A DNA stretch of 64,000 nt from Xenopus tropicalis (lineage: Eukaryota; Chordata; Amphibia; Anura; Pipidae), in NCBI RefSeq assembly GCF_000004195.4, contig NC_030679.2, positions 33,841,712-33,905,711 on the forward strand. The letters run 5' to 3'. Below, piece by piece: positions 51,945 through 62,574 of this stretch. The translations under genes and the position numbers were made by a program. Below the pieces are notes generated by a model. The model ran no database searches. It saw only the letters and a list, made by a program, of their open reading frames with translations, and was not told where the DNA came from. Numbering within the stretch: the first letter of the stretch is position 1; the number at the start of each line of letters is the position of its first letter.

Positions 51945-53199
51945 TAAGAGGTCAAAGTATTCTCACAGCAATATGTATTGTAGGCCCCTGATGAACCAAG
52001 AATTACATTTATGAAGTTAAATGTCATTGAAAAATGACTCCGGTACGAAACTGGCAACTACAACCGTAGTAAGTTAACCTAATTTGTCAATTTCACTTAC
52101 GTCCCTACCACAAAACAGTGCAAAATCTGACAAATGTTCCATTTCATTTTCCTTCGCAAATCTGTTAATAGAGCAACAGTGTTTATGCAGCAGAAAATAT
52201 GGATCATATTGATTTCAGTGCCACTGCTATTTCAGGTAAATTGTTTGAACGACGTAGCTATGATGAATATCCAAACTAAAAAGCTAACTTAAATAAAAAA
52301 TACTGCTGAATCAGAGTTTCCAATTCCATTCGACTTTGATAAGGGCATATGAATGACACAGCTTCATTATTTTTTGGAGGACTAATCAATTAAATAAATT
52401 GCATCATTTTATAGTGACGGATAAAAATGCCTATGCGTTTTAAGCTAAATATTTTTTTTAACCAGCTGTGTGCTATGTAGTCTGGACTGACATTGAGTTC
52501 ATTACTTGATCTGTTGGTTTTGATAAAGGATAACTGATGTCAAATATAAATGGCTTCTCAATGAATAAAGAACATGTAATATCCTCAGTGATAGATAAAA
52601 CATTGGTGTGTTATGTATGTTTTTTTTGACGTAGCTTTGCCAAGCAATTATCCTGTAACTTGTTTGACTTATTCCTCTTAGACAATTAGGCTATTGTCAC
52701 AACAGGTAGATTTTCTACAGGCATATTTCAACCAGCAGAGAATGCCTGCAAATGTTTGTGCCACTTTGTGGCATGTTTCCTTTAAATACTATGGTGGTGG
52801 AACAGGTGGCTTCAGCTGGCTTCTTCCATCATAAATACACAGGCAGAGAACTTGCATGGAGTGACATCATCCTAAAGAGCTAAAATGCAATTCCAAACTT
52901 CTCTATATTTTTGCCTTCACCATTTTACAACTACTCTATTATGGATGCCTTTTACAGTTCGTGTAGAGCATGTTGACATACTATACTATAAGCTTCATTG
53001 TATCCTACTATCAACTTCTTTCAATGTTTCCTCTTTACTTCAAAATAAAAAATAAACAAAAAGAGTCTATTATAACTTATCAAATGTAACCATACTACTT
53101 TGCAGATAGTTTAACTAAATTTAATAAATGCAAGATTATTACATACATGCCAGTTATACACTAAATTAAGTTTTATTTGGGAGTGTCCTTAATTGAAAA

Positions 53200-53480
53200 G
53201 AATTGGGGGTTATTTGTGGATCAACGACTTTGGAACTCTAGACCTTGCTTTCTAAAGTGAATAAAATACTCTTATGCATAAAAAAGAGCATTGACCTTGC
53301 GTATGCAGTACAGCTTTGGGACCCAGTCTCCAGAGATTACTGAAATTTAACAACAAACTATGACTTATGAATGCTGGGGGGTTATCTTTTTGCTTTAAAG
53401 AGGACATGATTACTATTTACAAGTACATAAGAAGACATAATAGACAGACAGTGGGGTGATTTCTTTTCATAGAAATTTAC
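53200..53480 (+). pseudogene. CR1-like LINE reverse-transcriptase remnant
   Basis: The translation gives VNKILLCIKKSIDL then AYAVQLWDPVS, with the usual LPLYRSLVRPHLE segment between deleted, and later EDMITIYKYIRRHNRQTVG. These match in order the C-terminal part of CR1-family reverse transcriptases. Several stops and frame breaks are present. It is a dead 5'-truncated copy. Confidence 0.8.
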
Positions 53481-53749
53481 TGAATATTGAGTGCTGGTCC
53501 TTGTATAATTAATAATTGACCGAGCACATAAGATTGGAGAGTGGCCTGAGTGCATGAGTGCAGACTTCACCTTGAACATATATATATATTATGTTTTTCA
53601 GGGGACCAGAAAAAAATGGTGCAAACAAAATCCGGGAAACAGTAAAATTAGGGAAGTTTATTATGTGTTATATATTATTGGGACCACAAAACAATGGTGT
53701 AAAATGCAGGAAAACTTAAAATCAGGGGATGTAAAATTGAGGCTTCACT

Positions 53750-53769
53750 GTATATATATATATATATAT
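53750..53769. repeat. (TA)n microsatellite
   Basis: Ten TA units. Confidence 0.95.
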
Positions 53770-53925
53770 GTGTAAAGTCCCGAGGTGACAGCACTCAAAC
53801 CAAAGAAAACTGAATTTGATGGATCAGCACTTTCATTCGGTGGAACAATCATGACTTTTTATTTCACGTGGTGATACAGCATCTAATCCGACGTTTCGGT
53901 CTCACCTTTGACCTATCTTTCCCTT
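53770..53925 (-). repeat. Interspersed repeat with GAGACCGAAACGTCGG motif
   Basis: The minus strand reads GGTGAGACCGAAACGTCGG, a motif I associate with terminal regions of dispersed vertebrate retroelements. No termini or coding sequence are visible. Confidence 0.4.
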
Positions 53926-54699
53926 AAGAAAGAAATGATGTTTCTTAGAATGGTTTCATCCCTCACTAGGATTCCTACAACACTATAATGTATGAGGAAT
54001 ATAGAAATGTTGCTGGCAATGTTACGTTGCTATAGAATATTCTACAAATGATTATATTGATATAGATTGTCTGCGGGCACATAAACTATCTATCATTTCG
54101 ATCTATTATCCTCTGAAGAAGATTTGGCAGAAAAGTACTAGTGTGTTTTAGATTACTGATGCCGATGCAATGTTTTCATCCATTTGTTGGTGTATAATGT
54201 ATTCAAATGTTCCACTAAACATAAGGGGATTTTACCATTTACCACATGTTTCACTGTTAAATGCAACCCATCTTTTGGTCTTCAAACCTCATATACTATC
54301 ATTAGCGCATTCTGTGAAATGCTTTTATCCTGATGTTTGATTCAAATTTAGTTATCTTCCATAGAGTTGTGTCTGTGAATTTCATATTTAGTGTAAAATA
54401 CTTTCTGGAGTTCAAGCTTAAAAGCAGCTTCTTTTAGTGAGATATTTGGTAGAAAAACATACTATGCTATCATTGAAAACTTGGGCTTTGGACACATTTT
54501 TGCAGTTATTTTTTAGGATTCTTAGGGGTATATTTATCATGCTGTGTAAAAAGTAGAGTAAAATATTACCAGTGATGTTGCTCATAGCAGCCTATTAGAT
54601 GTTTTGATTTGGTTTTCTTACTGTTGAAATTTAATTGCTGGTAATTAATGCATTACTACTACTTAAAGACTAACTTTAGGAGCACTCACACTGCACCTG

Positions 54700-55013
54700 A
54701 TCTGGGAACTATCACTTATATTGTAATGTCACCTGCTGTGACCTACAGCACTTATATTTGCCTATTTGTGTCTGTAAGTTACCCTTCCATATAGATTGTA
54801 AGCTCTATGGGGCAGGGACCTCCATCCTCTTGTGTCTTTGACTCTTAACTTATTGCAACTGTATCTTGTATTTATTTGTATTTATTGTTATACTTTGCAT
54901 TTATCCATTATTATCTTATTAACACCCTGTTTGTATTAATGTATTATACTGTACAGTGCTGCGTACATACAGGTAAGTAGCGTTTTATAAATAAAGATAT
55001 ACATACATACATA
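54700..55013 (+). mobile_element. SINE/LINE 3' tail repeat, forward
   Basis: AGATTGTAAGCTCTATGGGG, CAGGGACCTCCATCC, GTACAGTGCTGCG and TTTATAAATAAAG appear in the usual order, ending in an ACAT microsatellite tail. It is the reverse orientation of 36925-37090. Confidence 0.8.
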
Positions 55014-55659
55014 CTCCACTTTTTATAACAGAATGATAAATATACCCCCTAGTATTGTCAAACAATTGATTAAATTACATTTGGACAGCAGCAAAATGTT
55101 TTTGTGCCATACAATGAGTCCTATTAAGAATAATTATCAAACCTGATAGATAAAATAAACACACTGCAGGCTTTTGGACTGCTTCATCAAGTTATTTGCT
55201 CTATAAACTCTGTGAAAATCTACTTGGTTGAGGACCACATTATGATGTCTTGCTATCCATGGCCTTGTGTCCTCCATGTGATCTAATTATTTGCTCGAGA
55301 GATTAAGTTATGATGATTGACTGATTCAGAAAAGAAATGTAAAATAGAAAAAATTCCTTTTAATGCTAAGGTGTTCTGTAGTGCCACAAACTGTATAAAA
55401 CATATTTTTAACTGCAGTCGGTAAAATGTGCTTCTCACCTAAAATACAAGAACTTCTATTCTCTGATAAAGTATTGCATTGCTTTTAAGCTTATCTGTAG
55501 CATTAGCATTTAAGTAATACTTTTCTAGTTTTTAGTTGCACTTACAAAGGAATGCCCATCAATTTCTAAAATCATGTTCTTTGTCCATGCTGTGTTTCTT
55601 CACAGAAATCCAGTTACATTCTATGAATATGACAAATGAGTTGTAGACATAAAATATAC

Positions 55660-55854
55660 CTTCATCGCAGTTGTCTCCTTTGAATCCCACAGCGCAGATG
55701 CAATTCCCTTCTATGCAAGAACCATGACCACCACATGAGGGGTCAATGCATTGACTGATGGGTATGTCACATTCAGCTCCCTTCCATCCACTGTAGCATA
55801 TGCAGGTACCTTTGGAATATTGTCCATTGCCACTGCACAAAACTGGACAAGCAG
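55660..55854 (-). CDS. tenm2: tenm2 exon A: EGF2 and EGF3
   Basis: This 195-nt internal exon encodes 64 whole codons plus split codons at both ends. The acceptor is a pyrimidine-rich run ending in AG just above 55854, and the donor is G|GTATAT at 55660/55659. The upstream exon must supply the first base of an alanine codon (phase 1), and the last base joins exon B to make valine. Residues 1-30 are EGF2 with only five cysteines: the third is replaced by tyrosine in [10 protein letters not shown]. Residues 31-64 are EGF3 ([13 protein letters not shown]... ending NCDE) with all six. In teneurins the odd EGF2 cysteine is known to pair with that of a second molecule, giving a covalent parallel dimer. 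There are no in-frame stops or frameshifts. Confidence 0.95.
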
Positions 55855-57049
55855 CTGAAACATAAAACCACAATTGTATTAATATATAGCTGCACATATT
55901 GCATGCATAAAGTTTGTAGTGGAAGTTAATCAATCAATATGCTTAGGGCTTTAGATAGACAAAACATTGATTCATCTTTCTGATCTGTGACATATTTAAA
56001 CGTGCATTAAATCTGGGTGTTATAAAATGAAATTCAGTTCCATTTTGTCAACTCATACTGAACAGATGCTGTTAAATAAAAAATTGTAACAAAACCTGCC
56101 TGAATAAATCAAATTTGATATAAATATGCTGCAGCTCCAAGGGGTGTCAAATATTTTGGGCCCACAAAAATGGTGTAAATATTTTTGTCAAATAAATGGC
56201 ATGTTTATTAAGTTCCGTTGTTATCCTTACATTTTAAATTAATGATATAACAATCTTACATATTACCTTATTAAACTGACTGGATTTTGTTTTTAAGCCA
56301 AATGCTGTGAACAACGGAAAAACACTGCATAAAAAACTAATTTTTTTCCACACACAATTTTAAGATGCATACACCTTTACAAAAACACTACACAACAGTA
56401 TTAATGGCATTAAATAGTGATGTCTGTGTTTTTTTTTTACACATATACAAATATGGGGGTGCAGAATAGTCAAAGCAACCAAAGAGCAGCTAGCATTTAC
56501 TGGTCTACTGCAATTGGAATATTGAATGCATAATCATGCACATTACAGTACCGAACATTGTTTTCGTTTTTATGCCCAATAAAATAAGGATGTACAGGAA
56601 GGCAAAGGGGAACCAACGGTAATGATTACTGACCAATTTAAGACATATCGTTCTAGGAAGGTTACTCTGAGATTTAGCTCAGCCATTTTCCACATGTATT
56701 TGTACATTTTTGACAGTGGCTAAGATAGAGCTGTATTATTTTCTTTATTACAAAGAGGGAGGAAGTGTTATAAACCCCTTAGAAACTTCTGAACTGGGCA
56801 GTCATGACCTTTGGAGGAAAAAAATTCCATTTTGTCAATGTGTTTGCAACAGCAACGTATCAGGACAGAGAGCCATTTGAGTGTAGATTATCATGGCCCC
56901 CAGACTGAACCATCATAACAAGACTTACAGCAAGGTTAAAGTACTTAGTATAATGCCAAAAGCAACATTCTGAGACTATTTGCAATGGATCTTCATTTTT
57001 TATTATATGTGGTTTTTAAATGATTTCACTTTTTGTTTAGCATCTCTTC

Positions 57050-57360
57050 CGTCAGCAGTTATCTGGTTGCTAAAGTCCAGGTTACTTTAGCAGCCAGGGA
57101 GTGGTTTGAATGAGGAGCAGAAATATGAATGGGAGAGTACCTGAGTAGAAAAATACAAAGCAAATATACAAACAAAAATAATAAAGTTGTAGTCTCACAG
57201 AGCAATAGCCTTTTGGCTACCGTGGTCAGTGAAAGTGGAAAGAGTCAGAAGAAGAAGGAAAATAATTCAAAAACTATAAAAAATAAATTATGAAGACTGA
57301 TCGACTGCATAGAATTGGCCATGAAGACTGCATTGGCCATTCTATAATATAGCAAACGTT
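57050..57360. mobile_element. Decayed T2-like element
   Basis: GGTTGCTAAAGTCCAGG, GAGCAATAGCCTTTTGGCT and ATTGGCCATTCTATAATATA match the interior of the element family at 14334-15066. The ends are lost, and CTGCATTGGCCAT is partly repeated. Confidence 0.6.
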
Positions 57361-57491
57361 TATGCAATGTTCTAGAGATGTAGCTGCTCTGGCCAGCTTC
57401 TTTAGGTAGATAATAAATCATCCCCCTGTGTTACTGTCTTAACTTTTACACTAACTCTTTTACATTGCGCACTGGTTGAATAAATCTGTAA

Positions 57492-57822
57492 TACAGATAT
57501 GGGACCTGTTATCCAGAATGGTCAGGACCTGGGGTTTTTCAGATAAGGGATCTTTCCATAATTTGGATCTCCATACCTTAAGTCTTCTAAAAATCATTTA
57601 AATATTGAATAAACTCAATAGGATTGTTTTGCCTCCAATAAGGATAGATTATATCTTAGTTGGGATTAAATACTGTACTGTTTTATTATTTTATTATTAC
57701 AGAGAAAAAGGAAATCATTTTCAAAAATTAGAATTATTTGCTTATAATAGAGTCTATGGGCCTTTACAGAATTCAGAATTTTCTGGATAATGGGTTTCCG
57801 GATAACGGATCCCATACCTGTA
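57492..57822. mobile_element. TACAGGTA-type MITE, full copy
   Basis: A 331-bp copy from TACAGATATGGGACCTGTT to GGATCCCATACCTGTA, one of the best preserved in the window. Confidence 0.88.
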
Positions 57823-58129
57823 CCATATATCTTTACCCAGTTTCTGGCTGTAAGTATTTTTTTTAACGGAAGAATCTTATGTCTCCAATCAGAAATGGCA
57901 CTGCACCTCTACCCAAGCCACAGGGAACATTAACCCTTTTAAAATACTCACAGATCTCCTTTAGGATAAGAAAAGTAGCTTATTATGATCTTTTCTAAAC
58001 AATTGACTCAGGCATTGAGAGCTGAAAGGAATGTGGGCCCTGTGTATAAGGGGGTGCTAAATACCATAATATATCTTGCTCTCGTGCTAGATTAAATGAG
58101 TTCAGTTGCTGTCAGCCACACTTTAGAAT

Positions 58130-58545
58130 TAAGCAATGGCATTCACATCATTTCACAAAAGAACCCCTGATGGGTTATATTATTCAGATGAAAGGAAGAG
58201 ATTAATCCAAGATTTTCAAAAGGACAAAAAACTCATCAGGTGTGTCAGATCTCTGACATTCAAAATCCATGAGAGGAAAACCACACACGCTGACTTAAGC
58301 ACTAAAGTATGGATGCCTTAATTAATCCGGAGTGAATTTAATTGCTTCAGTTAAGTGGAAATCGGGTTAAAAATGATGCAGTGCATGCTGAGGTGTGTTA
58401 AAAAACATGACATATGAGTTGGAGCAATCGATAAATTAAAAGTGCACAGATGTTTTAATTAAACCCAGGGAAGTTAACCAAGATCACTCGAGACTTTTAA
58501 GCCTATGATTAATTCAATTAATTTAAAATACCTGTAGAGAGAGAG
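58130..58545. promoter_or_regulatory. Candidate conserved non-coding block
   Basis: A repeat-free stretch with clustered homeodomain-like cores (CCTTAATTAATCCGG, TTTTAATTAAACCC, TTAATTCAATTAATTTAA), an ATCGATAAATTAAAAG site and palindromic GTGCATGC. An open frame at 58136-58321 is not supported by any family. Enhancer status is inferred from composition only. Confidence 0.3.
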
Positions 58546-59532
58546 CGAGAGAGGATGCCTCTGTTTTGTGAGTTATAAAAGTTTTAGTAGATAAGTATAT
58601 AAGCTCTTTGACAAACACACAAAAATCCAACTTGAAAATGTAATTAAAGTTTATGGAGGAAAAAGTTATTTCATCAGCTTAATGGAAAATGCTAAATGTT
58701 TGCTGCCATGGTTTTTGGTCTGATCCATGAAACTATAAGTGTATGATAAACATAATATGTTAGGATTGACACTGTATGTGTTTTACATTAGACAATGCTT
58801 CTCAATCAGGAAACAACAGAAAATAATCCCTGAACATTAAAGACCAATGTCGGACTGGGACACCAAGGGCCCAACCAAAGGAAACCCTAAAACCTATTCT
58901 ATCTTATTGAGAAAAACTTTGGTATCCCCATGTTTGAGAAGTTAATTGTGCAAATGAACACAGTTGAACAGGTTTGACCCACTAGATTCCAGTTCACTGA
59001 AGTCTATGGGAAACATTTTATACATTGAGATATCACAGCGACCAGAGTGGCTGCTTCCGAAGACACATTCAGGAATTATTCTATGTGGGCAGCTGTGCTC
59101 TGCTGAGTGTTCTGTTTGTTGCATTATTGCTAATGTAAGCTGTGTGAGAGCATAGAGCAATACAGTGGATACAGGCAGACTGCAGAGGACAGTACAGACA
59201 GGCAGTATACTGGCACATCTCTATTCACATGCTGTTTACAGATTAGACTATATGGTTGTTATAAGAAATCTATTAACTCTTTCTCTGAAACTCCCCCTGC
59301 TAATTCTATATAATTAACAGCTTTATGGATTCTCCTGGTGTGGCAATAAATTTGCCCTCCTTCATTTGCCTGAGCCCATCACAGACTTCTAAATTAACTG
59401 TTTCCTATCTTTTTTACAGCTGGGAATAAATGAAACACAAGTAGAACCTGTAAAAAATAAAGTAAAAAAAGGGCCAACCAGTAATAATTATCCTATGCAT
59501 AGACCCTAAGTCTTCACATACTGTATAAGATG

Positions 59533-59743
59533 TAGTGATGGGCGAAGCGTTTTGCCAGGCATGGATTTGTGGCGAATTTCCGCATTTCATGGAATGGCCA
59601 ACAAAATTCGCTACTGAAAAATTTGCTACGTGACCAAAAATTGCCGCCCATGTTTTTTGACGTGCAACATTTTCACTGTTTCAGAAATCTTTTGAAAGAT
59701 TCACAAATTTTTCGGCGAAACGGGACAGATTCGCTCATCACTA
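59533..59743 (+). mobile_element. hAT MITE, TAGTGATG family, full copy
   Basis: A 211-bp copy, TAGTGATGGGCGAAGCG to GGGACAGATTCGCTCATCAC then TA. The 8-bp flanks ATAAGATG and ATAAGGTG agree at 7 of 8. It lies upstream of exon A, in opposite orientation to 46965-47250. Confidence 0.88.
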
Positions 59744-59813
59744 ATAAGGTGCCTATTACAAAAGACCCATCTGTTGGCTGGAATTCCTCTGAGAGACCAC
59801 CATTAAATTATTT

Positions 59814-60172
59814 TATTAAAAAAGGAAAGAATGTAAAGGATAAGTAAGCTTTTTATTTTAATATTCCCTAAATTTACTCTGTACAGCTCCCGGAATAACA
59901 TAACATTTTCCCTGCATGCAGATTTATTTTGTTTTTCTATTAGAAACAGCTGAATTGCATCTCATCTACAGACTTCCTTGTCTAGCATGAAGCTCCGCCC
60001 CATTTTGCTCAGAGAAAAAAGATCAAAAAGGAAAAAGGGGGCGGGGTTTCACATTAGACAAGGAAGTCAGTAAAAGAGTTTGAGTTCAGCTGCGTTCAGA
60101 TGTTTTTTTTGGGGGGGGGGTGGCTGTACAGAGTAATTTTAGAGATTAAATAAAAAAAAGATTTGCACTTTA
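59814..60172. mobile_element. Palindromic element with ACTCTGTACAGC arms
   Basis: The left arm AAATTTACTCTGTACAGC and the right arm GGCTGTACAGAGTAATTT are inverted. Inside, GACTTCCTTGTCTA pairs with TAGACAAGGAAGTC and CTCCGCCCC with GGGGCGGGG. The outer ends are blurred (AAAGGATAAG, CACTTTAA). A G10 run sits at about 60111. Confidence 0.72.
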
Positions 60173-60180
60173 ATGGGGTT

Positions 60181-60324
60181 ATGTAATAAAAGGGACTAAG
60201 TTTGCCCAGGAGCAGTAACTCATAGCAGCAGGTAGCATTTACTGGTCACCTGTTTAAAAGCAAACATCTTATTGGTTGCTATGGGTTACTGCTTGTGGGC
60301 AAACTTAGTGCCTTTTATTACATA
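60181..60324. mobile_element. Short MITE, ATGTAATAAAAGG ends
   Basis: A 144-bp element: ATGTAATAAAAGGGACTAAG and, reversed, ATGTAATAAAAGGCACTAAG, an inverted repeat of about 27 bp. It contains GGTTGCTATGGGTTACTGC. Confidence 0.87.
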
Positions 60325-61124
60325 TGGGGAGAAGAGCTTCAAAAGTGATTTTATATGGTAAGTAGAACAACTGTTTTTGGGATAAAGAGTATAAAGCGAA
60401 TTATTTGGCAGCCATAAATGATGTTTATGCTTTTAACTTTACAGCAATAAAACAAAGGGATGGAGCTCCACACTGCTGAATCATCAATAACAGATGCAAA
60501 GGGAAAAACTGTAATGCTCTTACATTACACAACTGTATTCTCTTTATGAACATATGAATATGTATGAGTGTATAATTCTTACTAACGTTTTCACCACAAG
60601 TATCCATCACTATTCAACTTGCTGGTGCTACAGAGATAAACATTACGATTAAGAATGATGTTGATTATGAAAGTAGTTTAGAAAACTGTCAGAAAGATTC
60701 ATTTGGCAACTGTGGCCTCTTGTATATAAATCACTGGTATCTCTTTAAATGTTGCTAATGAAAATAAAAAGGCTATGATTTGTTGGCTTATAAGATACTA
60801 GCAGTGTTATGTGTTATTTTTGTAAATAAATAATAAAGTGCTACCCCTTTTAGGCTTAAAGATCATATTGGGACATTACATTTTGTTTTGAAGTAAATGC
60901 ATTATCCAGAAGAGAACAAAACAAATGCAGGTGTTTGGCAACAGATCATTTAATTGGGTTTTTATCTGAAAAATCACTTTAGGCTTTTATTCATGCTGTT
61001 TTTCTTTAAACTTTCTTTTTGGGCAAACGTTAGGACATTTGCTGTACAATGTATATGCAAGATTAGGAATAAAATATATATATAATAAAAATACCTGCAT
61101 AAATACCTGCACCCATCCTTGTTG

Positions 61125-61401
61125 TACAGGTAGGGATCCCTTATCCAGAAACCCATTATTGTTTATGAAGGGAAGGCCATCACCCATAAAACCAATTATT
61201 AGTAAATAACTATATATTTTTTTTCAATTTCATTTTTCTCTGTAATAATAATTAAACAATACCTTGCATTTGATGGTAAATAAGCTGCACAAATAAAACA
61301 ATCCTATTGGGTTTATTTCATGTTTAAATGATTTTTAGGAGACTTAAGCTAGGGTGATGTAAATTATGGTATAAACTCTTATCCGAAAAACACCAGGTAA
61401 T
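61125..61401. mobile_element. TACAGGTA-type MITE, decayed right end
   Basis: TACAGGTAGGGATCCCTTAT opens it and ACAATCCTATTGGGTTTAT is inside. The right arm fades at CTTATCCGAAAAACACC. Confidence 0.78.
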
Positions 61402-61461
61402 GATTTGATACCTTAACAGACAGAAACCTGCCTAGAAGAGGTACCTGGAATCCAGGAGTGG

Positions 61462-61466
<5 letters not shown>

Positions 61467-61501
<35 letters not shown>
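61467..61501. repeat. (TA)17 microsatellite
   Basis: An uninterrupted TA run of about 34 bp. Confidence 0.97.
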
Positions 61502-61505
<4 letters not shown>

Positions 61506-61661
61506 CTGTAGAGGTTACAACATTATTGGTCATTATTTATGACAAGTGCAGTGGAACAAAGTGCAATTTCAAGCTCAACTACCATATATTTTTCCAATAA
61601 TATAGTGTTTTTTTTCCTCGGAATTCCTGCATTGTTGAGGATGCTTATAAAATAATTGCAA

Positions 61662-61921
61662 CTCATGTTGCTCCTATTGGCATCAATGTAGGTGCGCATT
61701 TTTACATTTCTGGTTTGGAGGCAAGTTTTGGAAGCACAGAGACACAGGAGTTTTATTCCAAGCAGAGCCTCCTGCAGGCCAGCAGTCCACATTGGGCTAC
61801 CAAATAGCCATTCACAGCCCTTATTTGGTACCACCAAAGAACGTTTTTTATGCTTGTGTTGCTCACAAACACTATTTACATCTGATTGTGGCTCACAAGT
61901 AAAAAAGGTTGGGGATTCCTG
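61662..61921 (-). mobile_element. hAT MITE, CAGGGGTCCCCAACC family, reverse copy
   Basis: The end GGTTGGGGATTCCTG at 61907-61921 is the reversed terminus (CAGGAATCCCCAACC). GGCTCACAAGT and ACTCATGTTGCTCC are family landmarks. The opposite terminus is lost, so no duplication can be read. Confidence 0.78.
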
Positions 61922-62253
61922 CTGTAAGGCAACTATGTAATTAATATATTCAGACAACAAGTAATTTGCAGATGACTGTGACTAAGGGATGAACTTGGAA
62001 CAAAGGGATGTGTTTTAAAGATTAAGTAAAATTTTTATTTTAAAATCCCTAACAAAACAGCCCACAAAATGACATACAGCTCTCCCAACACTGAGTCTGA
62101 TTTCCTTTCTAAGATAGAAACTGAAACCTAGAGTAAACTCAGTAACTTTCTCATCTAGTGGGAAGCTCCTCCCCTCCTGTTTCCTTTGAATAGGAAGTCA
62201 AAGAGCTGTCTACTGCACATGTCCACTGGAGCAGGAGGCAGCAGGCATGTGCA

Positions 62254-62574
62254 TAAAGCTGGCCATACACGCACCGATAATATCGTACGAAACCTCGTTC
62301 GGTACGTGTATGGCAAGTCGGCAAGTCGACCAATATCGCAGGAGGCTGCTGATAACGGCCGACTCGCCGATCGGCCAGGTTAAAAGATTTTGATCGGGCG
62401 CCATAGAAGGCACCTGAGCAAAATCTGCTTTCATCGCTGAACCGGCAGAAGGAGGTAGAAATCCTATTGTTTCTACCTCCTTATCTGCCGTTTCAGCCCT
62501 GAAGTTTAGTGGCAGATTTAACGATCTTTCGTGCGACTGATGGTCGCAAATCGCCATGTGTGTGGCCCCCTTTA
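62254..62574 (-). mobile_element. TAAAGGTGGCCACACAC-family MITE, reverse copy
   Basis: It starts TAAAGCTGGCCATACACG and ends GTGTGTGGCCCCCTTTA. It is the same element as 17750-18048 in the opposite orientation, with TAGAAATCCTATTGTTTCTA, GCGCCATAGAAGGC and GATCGGCC shared. Confidence 0.85.

Larger units (their letters stand above)
50280..55659 (-). other. tenm2: tenm2 intron between exons A and B
   Basis: A 5,380-bp phase-1 intron with a GTATAT donor and a TTTTAG acceptor. It contains two long palindromic MITEs (50380-51042 and 51486-51944), a decayed CR1-like LINE fragment at 53200-53480, a (TA)n tract at 53750-53769, and a SINE/LINE tail at 54700-55013. In 51945-53199, 53930-54699 and 55014-55659 I see no recognisable element. 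Confidence 0.93.

Noticed and set aside
52190..52250. An exon-like stretch with ATGGATCATATTGATTTC followed by CAG|GTAAAT on the plus strand
   Set aside because: There is only one plausible splice site, no family match, and it is on the opposite strand to tenm2.
61523..61960. A 145-codon minus-strand frame
   Set aside because: Most of it is a reverse CAGGGGTCCCCAACC hAT MITE; similar frames appear in the copies at 19383 and 26110.
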